Shown here in pieces: positions 43,123 to 51,910 of a stretch of 64,000 nucleotides of DNA. The DNA is from Haloferax massiliensis (GTDB lineage: Archaea; Halobacteriota; Halobacteria; Halobacteriales; Haloferacaceae). The DNA is taken from assembly GCF_001368915.1 (NCBI RefSeq), contig NZ_CSTE01000002.1, positions 92,558 through 156,557 of the forward strand. The letters run 5' to 3'. Each line of letters begins with the position of its first letter. Within the stretch, counting starts at the first letter, position 1. Made by a program: the position numbers and the translations under genes. The notes beneath the pieces were generated by a model, which was given only the letters and a program-made list of their open reading frames with translations, did no database searches and was not told the origin of the DNA.

Positions 43123-43599
43123 TTACCGGCGGAGGAACTCCGAGAGCTTCTCTCTGAGTCCGGCCTCCTCGCCGAGTCGGAGGTAGAACGCGGCCCCGCC
43201 GTCCTCGTAGTAGTTCTCGATGCGGCGGCGGACCTCGAAGCCCATCTTCTCGTAGAAGTCGAGGGCGTTCGTGTTCGTCGTTCGGGCGTGACAGGTCACG
43301 ACCGGGTGTTCCTTTGCGACCTCGGCGACGAGGCGCTTGCCGTAGCCCTCGCCGCGGGCGTCGGGCGAGACCGCGAGAAAGAGGATGTAGCCGTCGCGCC
43401 GCGTGGAAGCGAACGCGACGAGCGCGTCGTTCTCGTAGAGGAGATACGTGTTCGCCCGGCGGTAGGCGTCCATGAAAAAGCCCCGTCGCTGTTTCAGGAG
43501 GCCTTCCTCGACCCGAATCCGCTCTTTCAGGTCCCACGCCTCCTCGGCGTACTCGCGCTGGCCGGGGGCGTCGACCCGCATCTCCACGTTGACGCTCAC
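43123..43599 (-). CDS. GNAT-family N-acetyltransferase
   Basis: 158 residues if the GTG at 43599 is used; ATG 43581 gives 152. The GTG is favoured by a TATA-like GTTATATTC (minus strand, 43621-43629) about 26 nt upstream. The acetyl-CoA loop VSPDARGEGYGKRLVAEVAKEHP and the NTNALDFYEKMGFEVRRRI end are typical GNAT. The acceptor (protein N-terminus, amine or antibiotic) is not visible. It is divergent from the archease gene. Confidence 0.88.
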   Translation of the reverse strand: MSVNVEMRVDAPGQREYAEEAWDLKERIRVEEGLLKQRRGFFMDAYRRANTYLLYENDALVAFASTRRDGYILFLAVSPDARGEGYGKRLVAEVAKEHPVVTCHARTTNTNALDFYEKMGFEVRRRIENYYEDGGAAFYLRLGEEAGLREKLSEFLRR

Positions 43600-43774
43600 A
43601 CCCGGTCGTAACCGGAGCGAGAATATAACTCCACCGTCCGTTTGGACGACCGGTCGACGCCGCCCCCCGACTGGATAGCGGGGCGACACGACCGGCGAAC
43701 GGACCCCCGGGGAGCGAGACGCGCGCTCGCCGCCGACCGAAAGGACGAGGGTCGACGGCGTCCCTCGTCTCGGC

Positions 43775-44185
43775 ATGGGATTTACGCTCCGCGACCACAC
43801 CGCCGACGTGGCCGTCGAGGCCGACGGCGAGAGCCTCGGTGCCGTCTTCGCCGCCGTCGCCGACGGACTCACCGCCGCGATGTGCGACGCCCCCGCCGAG
43901 ACGGGCGACCGATTTTCGTTCGTCGTCCGCGCGGAGAACCGCGAGGCGCTGTTGTTCGACTACCTCGACCAACTCATCTACGAGCGCGACGTGCGCGGGG
44001 TCCTCCCCGCGGCCCACGAGGCGGCCGTCCGGCGGGAGGGCGACGAGTGGGTCGTCGCGGCGTCCGCGCGGGGCGTCCCCTTCGCCGACGTGGACGCCCG
44101 CGACGTGAAGGCCGTCACCTACTCCGAGATGCGGTTAGCGGAGACCGACGCCGGCTGGGAGGCGTACGTCGTCTTCGACGTGTGA
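43775..44185 (+). CDS. Archease, activator of RtcB RNA ligase
   Basis: 136 residues. Archease family: GFTLRDHTADVAVEADGESLGAVFAAVADGLTAAM with the metal-binding Asp7/His8/Asp11 region, and a C-terminal HAVKAVTY-type stretch (DARDVKAVTYSEMRLAETDAGWEAYVVFDV). Archease speeds guanylation and turnover of RtcB in tRNA splicing. The gene is 106 nt upstream of rtcB on the same strand, the standard pairing. Confidence 0.95.
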   Translation: MGFTLRDHTADVAVEADGESLGAVFAAVADGLTAAMCDAPAETGDRFSFVVRAENREALLFDYLDQLIYERDVRGVLPAAHEAAVRREGDEWVVAASARGVPFADVDARDVKAVTYSEMRLAETDAGWEAYVVFDV

Positions 44186-44291
44186 GTTGTCGGCTTCGTC
44201 TTCGTCGCCCTCGTCGTCCCCGGCGGCCGCGCGCCGCGGGCGCTCGCGGCGTGACGGAATCCTATTGAGTCGCCGCGTCGATTGTCCGGGT

Positions 44292-45752
44292 ATGGAAACG
44301 CGCGAGTTCGGCGACATCGAACTGCGACGGGTTCGCGAGCACGTCTGGGAGATTCCGCGGGAGGGCGAGATGAACGCCCCCGCGCGGGTGTTGGCCTCCG
44401 AGGCGCTGCTCGACCACATCGGCGACGACAAGACGCTCGAACAGCTGCGGAACGCGACGCACCTACCGGGTATCGCCAACCACGCCATCTGCATGCCCGA
44501 CGGCCACCAGGGCTACGGGTTCCCCGTCGGCGGCGTCGGCGCGACCGACGCCACGGACGGCTGTATCTCGCCCGGCGCGGTCGGCTACGACATCAACTGC
44601 GGCGTCCGCATGATGACGACGAATCTCACTTACGAGGACCTGCGGGGTCACGAGGAGGAGCTCGTCGACGCCCTGTTCGAGGCGGTTCCCTCGGGCCTCG
44701 GCGGCGGCGGCGTCGTCAAGGGCGACGCCGAGACCATCGAAGACATCCTCGCGCGCGGAATGCGCTGGGCGGTCGACGCCGGCTACGCCACGGAGGACGA
44801 CCTCGCCCACTGCGAGGACGAGGGCTTCCGCGACGACGCCCGCCCCGAGTTCGTCTCCCAGAAGGCGAAGGACCGCGGCCGCAACCAAATCGGCAGCCTC
44901 GGCTCCGGGAACCACTTCCTCGAAGTCCAGCGCGTCACCGACATCTACCGCGAGGACGTGGCCGAGTCGTTCGGCCTCGAAGCCGACCAAATCGTCGTCC
45001 TCATCCACTGCGGCTCCCGCGGCCTCGGCCACCAGACCTGCACCGACTACCTCCGGCGCATCGAGAAGGAGCACAAGGACCTGCTCGACGAACTGCCGGA
45101 CAAGGAACTCGCGGCCGCGCCCGCCGGTTCCGAGCTCGCCGAGGAGTACTACGGCGCGATGTGCGCCGCCATCAACTTCGCGTGGGTGAACCGACAGCTC
45201 ATCATGCACCGCACGCGCGAGGTGTTCGCCGACGTGTTCGACCGCGACTGGCGCGACATGGAGATGCGTCTGCTGTACGACGTGGCGCACAACATCGCCA
45301 AGAAGGAGGTCCACGAGGTCGACGGCGAGGAGCGCGAACTCTACGTCCACCGGAAGGGCGCGACGCGGGCGTTCCCCGCGGGCCGGCCCGAACTCCCGCC
45401 CGCCTACGCCGACGTGGGTCAGCCGGTCATCATCCCCGGCAGCATGGGCGCGGGGAGCTACGTCCTCCGCGGCGGCGACCGGTCGCTCGACCTCACCTTC
45501 GGCTCGACGGCCCACGGCGCGGGCCGACTCATGAGTCGGACCAAGGCGAAACAGGAGTACTGGGGCGAGACGGTGCAGGACGAACTCCGCGAGCAGGAGA
45601 AGATATACGTGAAGGCCCAGTCGGGCGCGACGGTCGCCGAAGAAGCGCCGGGCGTCTACAAGGACGTCGACGAGGTCGTCCGCGTCTCCGACGAGTTGGG
45701 CATCGGCGACAAGGTCGCGCGGACGTTCCCCGTCTGCAACATCAAGGGCTGA
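44292..45752 (+). CDS. rtcB: RNA-splicing ligase RtcB (tRNA ligase)
   Basis: 486 residues from ATG 44292. RtcB joins 2',3'-cyclic phosphate and 5'-OH ends of tRNA halves using GTP and Mn2+. Metal and active-site motifs: GYDINCGVRM (Asp, Cys), GSLGSGNHFLEVQ (His), LIHCGSRGLGHQ (His), and the guanylated histidine His408 in STAHGAGR. No intein is present, unlike some archaeal RtcB genes. Haloarchaeal intron-containing tRNAs (such as tRNA-Trp) need it. The start matches the family N-terminus. Confidence 0.97.
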   Translation: METREFGDIELRRVREHVWEIPREGEMNAPARVLASEALLDHIGDDKTLEQLRNATHLPGIANHAICMPDGHQGYGFPVGGVGATDATDGCISPGAVGYDINCGVRMMTTNLTYEDLRGHEEELVDALFEAVPSGLGGGGVVKGDAETIEDILARGMRWAVDAGYATEDDLAHCEDEGFRDDARPEFVSQKAKDRGRNQIGSLGSGNHFLEVQRVTDIYREDVAESFGLEADQIVVLIHCGSRGLGHQTCTDYLRRIEKEHKDLLDELPDKELAAAPAGSELAEEYYGAMCAAINFAWVNRQLIMHRTREVFADVFDRDWRDMEMRLLYDVAHNIAKKEVHEVDGEERELYVHRKGATRAFPAGRPELPPAYADVGQPVIIPGSMGAGSYVLRGGDRSLDLTFGSTAHGAGRLMSRTKAKQEYWGETVQDELREQEKIYVKAQSGATVAEEAPGVYKDVDEVVRVSDELGIGDKVARTFPVCNIKG

Positions 45753-45773
45753 AGTCCCCGACGTCTTTTCGCG

Positions 45774-46121
45774 TCAGGCGACGGTGGTTCCGACCGCGCG
45801 GCGCTTGTAGAAGTAGTACGCGAGCGCCGCGAGACCGACGAACACCGCGGTCACGCCGTCGCCGACCGCGCCGCCGGAGAGGAAGGCAGAGACGACGCTC
45901 CCGAGGCCGAGCGCGAGCACGAGCAGGCCGCCGCCGAGAATCCACGCCCGCGAGTCGCGGCCGACCTCGTCGTAGTGGCCGCTCTCGATGAGCGCCATCT
46001 CCTTTCTGTGTTCGAGGTAGACCACCGCGCCGGCGAACGCGAAGATGACGACGGCGAGGGCGACGAACGGGACGAAGAACAGCGCGTCGCCGAGACCGAA
46101 CGAGGACTGAATGGGAACCAT
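45774..46121 (-). CDS. Small membrane protein, unknown function
   Basis: 115 residues, three hydrophobic segments (about 12-35, 61-80 and 88-105). After the first segment comes the cytoplasmic motif LEHRKEMALIESGHYDEVGRDSR, common in haloarchaeal and bacterial proteins of the DUF6249-like kind. Function unknown. Convergent with rtcB (22-nt gap), so it is not part of that unit. Confidence 0.72.
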   Translation of the reverse strand: MVPIQSSFGLGDALFFVPFVALAVVIFAFAGAVVYLEHRKEMALIESGHYDEVGRDSRAWILGGGLLVLALGLGSVVSAFLSGGAVGDGVTAVFVGLAALAYYFYKRRAVGTTVA

Positions 46122-46247
46122 GCGTGAGTAATCGACGCGTGAGCTATTGAATACGAGCTGATGCGTGCTCGCACGACGTGGGCAGTCTCGCCGTCGAGCG
46201 ACTACGTGACCGGGCGACCGAGTGTGCGTGCGAGTCGCGCCGAAGGT

Positions 46248-46661
46248 TCAGAACCCCCCGGGGCCGCGCGGCCCCGCGTTCGGTCCGCCGGGTCCGGCCG
46301 GCCCCGAAGGGCCTCGCCCGCCGATGACGACGTAGTCGCTCTCGGGGACCGCCTCGACCTCGCGGCCGTCTTCGTATCTGACGAACGAGAGGTAGAACTC
46401 GCGGCCGCACGGCGACTCCAATCCGGGGTGCTCCACGTCGTCGGCGTCGACCACGTCGCCGGTCCACGACAGGCCGGGCGCGTCGCTCTCGCCGCAGGAG
46501 AGCCGGACGCCGTCGGCGTCTTCGAAGTCGTCGGTCGGGTCGACGTACGACCAGCCTTCGAGGGGGTACGGCGTCACCGACTTGTCGGCCAGGTAGCCGT
46601 CGCGTTCGAGCTCGACGACCGCGCCGCAGTGCGGACAGTAGTACGAGACCGGAAATCCCAT
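46248..46661 (-). CDS. Zinc-ribbon protein with collagen-like C-terminal tail
   Basis: 137 residues. N-terminal VSYYCPHCGAVVELERDGYLADKS forms a zinc knuckle with a later Cys pair (LSCGES and SPCGREF), so one zinc ribbon is likely. The C-terminal 22 residues are a Gly-Pro-rich run (GGRGPSGPAGPGG and so on) with partial Gly-x-y periodicity. No signal peptide. Function unknown; such tails can be disordered binding segments. Confidence 0.68.
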   Translation of the reverse strand: MGFPVSYYCPHCGAVVELERDGYLADKSVTPYPLEGWSYVDPTDDFEDADGVRLSCGESDAPGLSWTGDVVDADDVEHPGLESPCGREFYLSFVRYEDGREVEAVPESDYVVIGGRGPSGPAGPGGPNAGPRGPGGF

Positions 46662-46854
46662 AGATGAGCGTAGGACTCGGCGGGCTTAACGCCCGCGCCG
46701 AAACGGGGATTTATCACGGATTCCGCGACCAGCGCCGCCGTGCGTTGAGCATCGCCGCCGGGCGAGACGCGGGAGCGCGGCACGCCGCCCGGCGGAGCGG
46801 CCGTGCCGCCTGTTCGCCCCTGTTCTGACGGGCTTCCGGCCCCCGGCTCTCGTC

Positions 46855-47409
46855 TCAGACGCCGGAGGGGCCGCCGTCGACGTATCTGAAGGCGATGCCG
46901 GCGCGGTCGGCCGTCACCTCGTCGCGGGCCGAGTCGCCGACGAACACGGCCGAGTCGGGGCCGACCGCCATGCGTTCGAGCGTCGTGAGCAACGGTTCCG
47001 GGTCGGGCTTCTGCGTCGCCACGGTGTCGCGGCCGACGACGGCGTCGACGTGGTCCGAAAGGTCGTGCACGTCGAGCGCGACCCGGCAGGCGTCCTCGGC
47101 GTTGAGAGAGCAGACGCCGGAGGGGACGCCGTCCTCGGCGAGGAGGTCCGCGAGCGGGAGGCGGTCGGAGAGCCGCGCGCCCTCCCGCTCGTGCGCCGCG
47201 ATTTCCCGCTCCAGTTCGTCGCGGACGCCCGCCTCGTCGGCCGCGTCGAGCATCTTCCAGAGGTCCAGCGAGTCGGCGTCGACGCCGGCGTCCCGCAGGA
47301 CGGCCGCGGCGTCGCGGGCGGTGTCGTTCCAGTCGACGCGGAGGTCGACGAGCGTCCCGTCGAGGTCGTAGACGACCGCGTCGAACGCCGAGAGATCGGG
47401 GAGCGTCAT
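46855..47409 (-). CDS. HAD-superfamily hydrolase (phosphatase)
   Basis: 184 residues from ATG 47409. Motif I VVYDLDGTLVDLRVDW (Asp nucleophile and Asp acid/base), motif II VCSLNAEDA, motif III Lys in TVATQKPDPEPLL, motif IV VFVGDSARDEVTADRAGI. These resemble phosphoglycolate phosphatase or Gph-like enzymes. Substrate not visible. An upstream open frame to 47643 is not used because the family N-terminus begins at LSAFDAVVYDLDGT. Confidence 0.92.
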   Translation of the reverse strand: MTLPDLSAFDAVVYDLDGTLVDLRVDWNDTARDAAAVLRDAGVDADSLDLWKMLDAADEAGVRDELEREIAAHEREGARLSDRLPLADLLAEDGVPSGVCSLNAEDACRVALDVHDLSDHVDAVVGRDTVATQKPDPEPLLTTLERMAVGPDSAVFVGDSARDEVTADRAGIAFRYVDGGPSGV

Positions 47410-47484
47410 TGCCCGCAGTAGGGAACCGCGGGGAAAAGACGCTTCGGGAGAAGGCCTATACGGAAACCCGGCGTCGCTTCCTGC

Positions 47485-47898
47485 ATGGCATCCCCGCTCC
47501 GCGAACGCCTCGCGCCGGTCCTCCCGTCGCTCGTCGTCGCGGCCGGCGTCTTCCTCCCGTGGATACAGGTCGACCCGGCCCACGAGGGGCCGGTCATCGA
47601 CGTCTACTACGGCGGCATGGGAAACGGGCTGGAACTCGTTCACGGCATCGTCCTCCTCCCGACGGTCGTCGTGCTTTCTCTCGCCGCGCTCGCCGGACGG
47701 CGGTCCCGACGCGCGGAACTCGTCGTCGGCGTCGTCGGGACCGTCGCAGTCCTGCGGTTTATCCAGCTGTGGGACGAGACGTTCGTCTCGGCGGCCGGCG
47801 CGTGGGTGACGCTCGTCGGCTGTCTCCTCCTCGCGGGCGTCGCCGCCGCCGACGTGGTCCGCGAGCGAGGACTTCCGACGCTCGCCCGGAGTCCGTGA
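47485..47898 (+). CDS. Small membrane protein, unknown function
   Basis: 137 residues with four hydrophobic segments: about 13-28, 50-70, 78-96 and 105-125. A short loop after the first segment (VDPAHEGPVIDVYYGGMGNGLELVHG) faces outward. No known motif. It is divergent from the HAD gene and convergent with the acyl-CoA dehydrogenase. Confidence 0.68.
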   Translation: MASPLRERLAPVLPSLVVAAGVFLPWIQVDPAHEGPVIDVYYGGMGNGLELVHGIVLLPTVVVLSLAALAGRRSRRAELVVGVVGTVAVLRFIQLWDETFVSAAGAWVTLVGCLLLAGVAAADVVRERGLPTLARSP

Positions 47899-47944
47899 GC
47901 GACGCGACTGGCAGAAACAGAGGTCGGCTCGCCGGCTCGCGCGT

Positions 47945-49090
47945 TCAGTCGAGGAGCGACCGCGCGATAATCTCCTTTTGAATCTCGCTGGTCCCCTCGT
48001 AGATGGTCGTGATTTTCGAGTCGCGGTAGTAGCGTTCCACGTCGAAATCGGTGGTGTAGCCGTAGCCGCCGTGGATCTGCACGGCCTCGTTGGTCACGTC
48101 GACCGCGGCCTCGCTGGCGAAGTATTTCGCGATGGACGCCGCGGTCCGCGGGTCGTCGCCGGCGTCGGCGACGCGGGCGGCCTCGCGGACGAGCATCCGC
48201 GAGGCGTGGACCTGCGTTCCCATGTCGGCGATTTTGTGGCGAATCGCCTGAATCTTCGAGATGGGTTTGTCGAACTGCTCGCGCTCGTTCGCGTAGTCGA
48301 TAGCGTCGTCGAGCGCGGCCTGCGCGAGTCCCACGGCCTGCGAGGCGATGCCGATTCGGCCGCCGGTCAGGATTCGGAAGGCCGCAGAGAGGCCCTTGCC
48401 CTCCTCGGTGAGCCGGTTTTCGGCCGGGATGCGAACGTCGTCGAAGATGAGCGCCGTCGTGTCGGACGCGCGGAGGCCGAGTTTCTCCTCTTTCTTGCCG
48501 ACCTCGTAGCCGGCCGATTCCGGGACGAGGAACTGCGTGACCGACGAGGGGTCGTCGGGGTCGGTCTTGGCGAAGAGGATACAGACGCCGCCGCGCTGGC
48601 CGTTCGTTATCCACTGTTTTTTGCCGTTGATGACGTACTCGTCGCCCGCTCGTCGGGCGACCGTCGACATCTCCGCGGGGTTCGACCCGGCGTCCGGCTC
48701 GGAGAGGCCGAACATGCCGACCGGCCGGCCGCGGGCCATCTCGGGGAGCCACGTCTCTTTCTGCTCGTCGGTGGCGAACTCGGCGATACACTCGGTGGCG
48801 AGACAGTGCACGGAGAGCGCCGTGGCGACGGCAAGCTGGCCGTAGGCAACCTCCTCGTTGACGACGGCGTAGGTGGCGCGGTCGGAACCGAACCCGCCGT
48901 ACTCCTCGGGGACGGTCAGCCCGGTCAGGTCGAGTTCGGCGAGACCGTCCCACACGTCCTCGGGGAACGTCTCCGTCTCGTCGGCCTCGCGCGCGGTCGG
49001 GCGAATCTCCTCGACGGCGAACTCGTGGACCACGTCGCGGATGGCCCGTTGCTCGTCGGTCAGACCCGTGGCAGACCCTACGGTTTCCAT
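47945..49090 (-). CDS. Acyl-CoA dehydrogenase
   Basis: 381 residues, the family's usual length. It introduces the 2,3-double bond in acyl-CoA, passing electrons to ETF. Visible: LTDEQRAIRDVVHEFA, GMFGLSEPDAGSNPAEM and KKQWITNG (FAD and substrate site), ISKIQAIRHKIADM, and the catalytic-base motif TTIYEGTSEIQKEIIARSL, where Glu of YEGT is the base. ETF subunits and an ETF:quinone oxidoreductase-like protein are encoded at the right end of the window and are the likely electron acceptors. Confidence 0.94.
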   Translation of the reverse strand: METVGSATGLTDEQRAIRDVVHEFAVEEIRPTAREADETETFPEDVWDGLAELDLTGLTVPEEYGGFGSDRATYAVVNEEVAYGQLAVATALSVHCLATECIAEFATDEQKETWLPEMARGRPVGMFGLSEPDAGSNPAEMSTVARRAGDEYVINGKKQWITNGQRGGVCILFAKTDPDDPSSVTQFLVPESAGYEVGKKEEKLGLRASDTTALIFDDVRIPAENRLTEEGKGLSAAFRILTGGRIGIASQAVGLAQAALDDAIDYANEREQFDKPISKIQAIRHKIADMGTQVHASRMLVREAARVADAGDDPRTAASIAKYFASEAAVDVTNEAVQIHGGYGYTTDFDVERYYRDSKITTIYEGTSEIQKEIIARSLLD

Positions 49091-49187
49091 GGTGTTGAGT
49101 ACGGACCATCATTGAAAAAGATGATCGAAGCGTCGGGCGTCCGCCGGGCGTCAGCACACCACAGTCTCGGCCGCACCCGGGCGTCAC

Positions 49188-50288
49188 TCAGTCGCGTAAG
49201 TACGCCAGCACCTCGTCGGCCGGCGCGCCGAGACCGCCGCCCTGCGCGAACGGCGCGTCGGACTCGCCGACGGCGACGAGCACGTCTACGTCGGCTCCGT
49301 CGCGGGCCTGCTTGGCGGCCTCACCGACCTCGTTCGCATCGAAGCCGGAGACCGCGCCGACGTTCCACGTCAGCCCGTCGCGCTCGACCGTCTCGAAGTC
49401 GGCGAGTCGGGAGCGAAGCACCTCGGATTTCAGGTCGGCGAGTTCGGACTCCAGTTCCTCGCGGGCGGCCGCGGTTCCGGCGGCCGACTCCCCCAATCCA
49501 TCGAGGTTCGTCCCGAGCGCTCGGGCGGCCTCGTAGGCGGACGTTCGGACCGCGGCGCGCCGGTCGATGGCTGACGGACCGACCGCGAACTCGACCCGGG
49601 TGAGTCCCTCTCCGGGATTCGACCGGCCGAGCACTTCGACCGGCCCGATTTCCACGGTGTTCGAGACGTGCGTGCCGCCGCAGGCCGCCCAGTCCCAGCC
49701 GTCGATGGAGACGACTCGGACCTCGTCAGCGTCGGCGAAGACGCCCTCCTCGGTCTTGACGTTGAACGCGATTTCCTCGCGCTCGCGGGCCTCCGAGACG
49801 GGAATCTCCTCCCACGACACCTCGCGGCTGTCCCACACCGCCCGGTTGACGAGACGCTCCAGTTCGACGAGCGCGTCGTCGTCCACCTCGGTCGAGGTCT
49901 CGAAGTCGACGCGCACCTTCTCCGCGGAGATGTCGAAGCCGCCGTAGCCGAGGTCGTCGAAGATGCGGCGACCCGCGCCGTAGAGGACGTGACTCGCGGT
50001 GTGGGCCCGCATGCAGTACGTCCGGAAGTCGTCGTCGACGACGCCGGTCACCTCGTCGCCGACGCCGAAACCGGGGTCGGCCGCGAGGTCGTGGACGACC
50101 GCTCCGTCGGCGTCCGTGCGAACGTATTCGACGTCGACGCCGCCGAGAACACCGCGGTCGGCGGGCTGGCCGCCGCCTTCGGGGTAGAAGTACGTCTCGT
50201 CGAGAGTGACCGACCGACCGTCGACGCGCGTCACCGTCGCGTCGAACGCCCGGACCGTCGGGGAGTCGGCTGCGAGTGAGTCGGACAT
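49188..50288 (-). CDS. Alanyl-tRNA editing protein, AlaX-L type with DHHA1 domain
   Basis: 366 residues. It removes Ser or Gly mischarged on tRNA-Ala. Zinc motifs are complete: HTASH (His96, His100) and CGGTH (Cys203, His207). Domain order: N-terminal beta barrel (TYFYPEGGGQPADRG), editing core, then a C-terminal DHHA1-like part (about 280-366, VLVAVGESDAPFAQGGGLGAPADEVL). It is an independent trans-editing factor, as no alanyl-tRNA synthetase aminoacylation domain is present. Confidence 0.93.
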   Translation of the reverse strand: MSDSLAADSPTVRAFDATVTRVDGRSVTLDETYFYPEGGGQPADRGVLGGVDVEYVRTDADGAVVHDLAADPGFGVGDEVTGVVDDDFRTYCMRAHTASHVLYGAGRRIFDDLGYGGFDISAEKVRVDFETSTEVDDDALVELERLVNRAVWDSREVSWEEIPVSEAREREEIAFNVKTEEGVFADADEVRVVSIDGWDWAACGGTHVSNTVEIGPVEVLGRSNPGEGLTRVEFAVGPSAIDRRAAVRTSAYEAARALGTNLDGLGESAAGTAAAREELESELADLKSEVLRSRLADFETVERDGLTWNVGAVSGFDANEVGEAAKQARDGADVDVLVAVGESDAPFAQGGGLGAPADEVLAYLRD

Positions 50289-50323
50289 GTGCGCGTCGAC
50301 ACGCCCGACCGAGAAAAATCGTG

Positions 50324-50845
50324 CTACTCGTCGACGAGGGTCACGTCGAGGCGCTCTTCGAGCGCGCGGATGGCCGACCCGCCGACGTTCGCCCGCGTGG
50401 CGCGGCCCTGCTCGATGGCGAGCAGTTGCTTCTCGTCGAGGTCGAGTTCGTCGGCGAGTTCGGCGAGTTGGAGGCCGGCGTCCTGCCGGGCGGATTCGAC
50501 GACGCCGCCGTAGCCGGAAACGAGGTAGGGAAGCCGGTCTTTCTCGTAGTTCGTCCCTTTCTCCTCCCAGTGCTTGGAGTCGCCCTTCGCGCTGTCGTAC
50601 ATCTTCGCCGTCCGCTGGGCGGCGCGCTTCTTTCGGTTCCCCGAGGAACCGTCCCGGGAGGTGTCACTCGACCCGCTCTTTCGGTCGGCGTGGCGGTTCT
50701 CGCCGTGCGGCGCGCAGTCCGGACAGACCAACAGGTCCGCGCCGGCCACGTTCGCGCGCCGGAGCTTCGCGGTGCTTCGGCCGCAGAGTTCGCAACTGTC
50801 GCCGTCGCCGCCGCCACCGCCCCGGTTCGTCGAGTACTTGGCCAT
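50324..50845 (-). CDS. Multiprotein bridging factor 1 (MBF1) family
   Basis: 173 residues. N-terminal zinc ribbon with Cys18, Cys21, Cys41 and Cys44, a charged linker (SSGNRKKRAAQRTAKMYDSAKG), then a Cro/C1-type helix-turn-helix (about 108-170: VVESARQDAGLQLAELADELDLDEKQLLAIEQGRA). Archaeal MBF1 binds the small ribosomal subunit and may link translation to stress, unlike the eukaryotic coactivator. Upstream TATA-like CTTTTAAACTC (50868-50878). Confidence 0.93.
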   Translation of the reverse strand: MAKYSTNRGGGGGDGDSCELCGRSTAKLRRANVAGADLLVCPDCAPHGENRHADRKSGSSDTSRDGSSGNRKKRAAQRTAKMYDSAKGDSKHWEEKGTNYEKDRLPYLVSGYGGVVESARQDAGLQLAELADELDLDEKQLLAIEQGRATRANVGGSAIRALEERLDVTLVDE

Positions 50846-51122
50846 GCCGCGTGTTACTCGTTCGACCCTTTTAAACTCGCGGCACGGGACGGCGGTCGAT
50901 GGTCGAAGTCGGGGGGCGGCACGGGCGCTGTCCGGTGAACAACAAGATACTCAGAGAGGTGTTCCTCACCGAGGAGCAGTTCAGAGAAATCCAGAGAGAC
51001 GCATCTCTCTGTGGTGTAGTTTCGTGGAAGGATTGTGCGTGGGTGATGTCCGTGTAGGGACGTCACCTGCATCATTCGGCGGCTTCGCCGCCTCATTGCG
51101 GACTGTGAGTCCGCACATGCGA
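50846..51122. other. Intergenic region with paired hairpins next to tRNA-Leu
   Basis: Bases 51078-51092 form GGCGGC-TTC-GCCGCC and 51098-51114 form GCGGACT-GTG-AGTCCGC, both perfect, starting 9 nt after the 3' end of the tRNA (minus strand). They may help tRNA 3'-end processing or termination. On the plus strand, 50936-51058 contains a short open frame (GTG start, 40 codons, ITEEQ-like LTEEQFREIQRDAS), which is too short to call. Confidence 0.45.
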
Positions 51123-51207
51123 TGCGTGGGACCGGATTTGAACCGGCGGACCTCTACAGGACAGCGCCCTCAACGCTGCGCCGTTGGCCTGGCTTGGCTA
51201 CCCACGC
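51123..51207 (-). tRNA. tRNA-Leu (anticodon GAG)
   Basis: 85 nt, no encoded CCA, no intron. Acceptor stem GCGTGGG/CCCACGC; anticodon stem CAGCG/CGCTG around loop TTGAGGG, giving anticodon GAG; the long variable arm TCCTGTAGAGGTC is typical of class II tRNA-Leu; T arm GCCGG-TTCAAAT-CCGGT. An AT-rich TATA-like stretch (51243-51254) lies about 40 nt upstream. Confidence 0.95.
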
Positions 51208-51349
51208 TCGCTGTGTCTTACTGCATTCTCGTTTACCCCGTGGTAATTTAAATGACTTTCCTTTCGACTCGGCAATGTCGGGCGTTTGCAGGCGTCGCAC
51301 CGCGGGGGACGACAGAACGATTTTGGCCCCGCGGCACCGGGATACGCCC

Positions 51350-51910
51350 ATGGAGTTCCGAGCACGCGACCACGTCCGCGGACTGACCGCTCTCCTCTCG
51401 GTGCTGTCGCTCGCGCTCGTCTTCGGCGCGGCGCTCGGCGCGATTCCCCGCGCCGCGATCCCGGTCGCGCCGGCGGCCGCGTTCGACGCGATTCCGCACG
51501 TGAACGCGGTCATCAGCACCGTCGCCATCGTCACCATCCTCGCCGGCGTCCGGTTCGTCCGGCGCGGCGAAATCGAGCGTCACCGGCGCATGATGCTCGC
51601 CTCGTTCCTCCTCTTCGCGACGTTCCTCGTCCTCTATCTCTACAAGGTCGTCGTTCAGGGGACCGCCGAGTTCCCCGGCCCCGACGCAGTCTACCGGTTC
51701 GTCTACCTCCCGACGCTGGCGATTCACATACTCTTGGCCATCGTCTGCGTCCCCGTCGTCTACTACGTCCTGTTGCTGGCGTTGACGCGGCCGATAACGG
51801 AGGTCTTCGGCACCGAACACGCCCGGTTCGGCCGCGTCGCCGCCTCGCTGTGGCTCGTCTCGTTCGTCCTCGGAAACGTCGTCTACGCCCTCCTTTACGT
51901 CGTCTACTGA
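51350..51910 (+). CDS. DUF420 membrane protein (CtaM/YozB-like)
   Basis: 186 residues from ATG 51350. Five hydrophobic segments; conserved His in IPHVNAVISTVAIVTILAG and RHRRMMLASFLLFATFLVLYLYKVVVQGTAEFPG, and TLAIHILLAIVCVPVVYYVLLL. DUF420 proteins help assemble haem-copper oxidases in bacteria (YozB/CtaM); the same role here is inference. No oxidase genes are in the window. The T-rich GCAATGTC...ATTTTGGCCCC region upstream (51318-51330) may be its promoter. Confidence 0.85.
   Translation: MEFRARDHVRGLTALLSVLSLALVFGAALGAIPRAAIPVAPAAAFDAIPHVNAVISTVAIVTILAGVRFVRRGEIERHRRMMLASFLLFATFLVLYLYKVVVQGTAEFPGPDAVYRFVYLPTLAIHILLAIVCVPVVYYVLLLALTRPITEVFGTEHARFGRVAASLWLVSFVLGNVVYALLYVVY

Noticed and set aside
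51123-51207. tRNA-Leu as an integration site
   Set aside because: No integrase gene, no direct repeat of the tRNA 3' end and no composition change lies next to it; the AT-rich island is 10 kb away.
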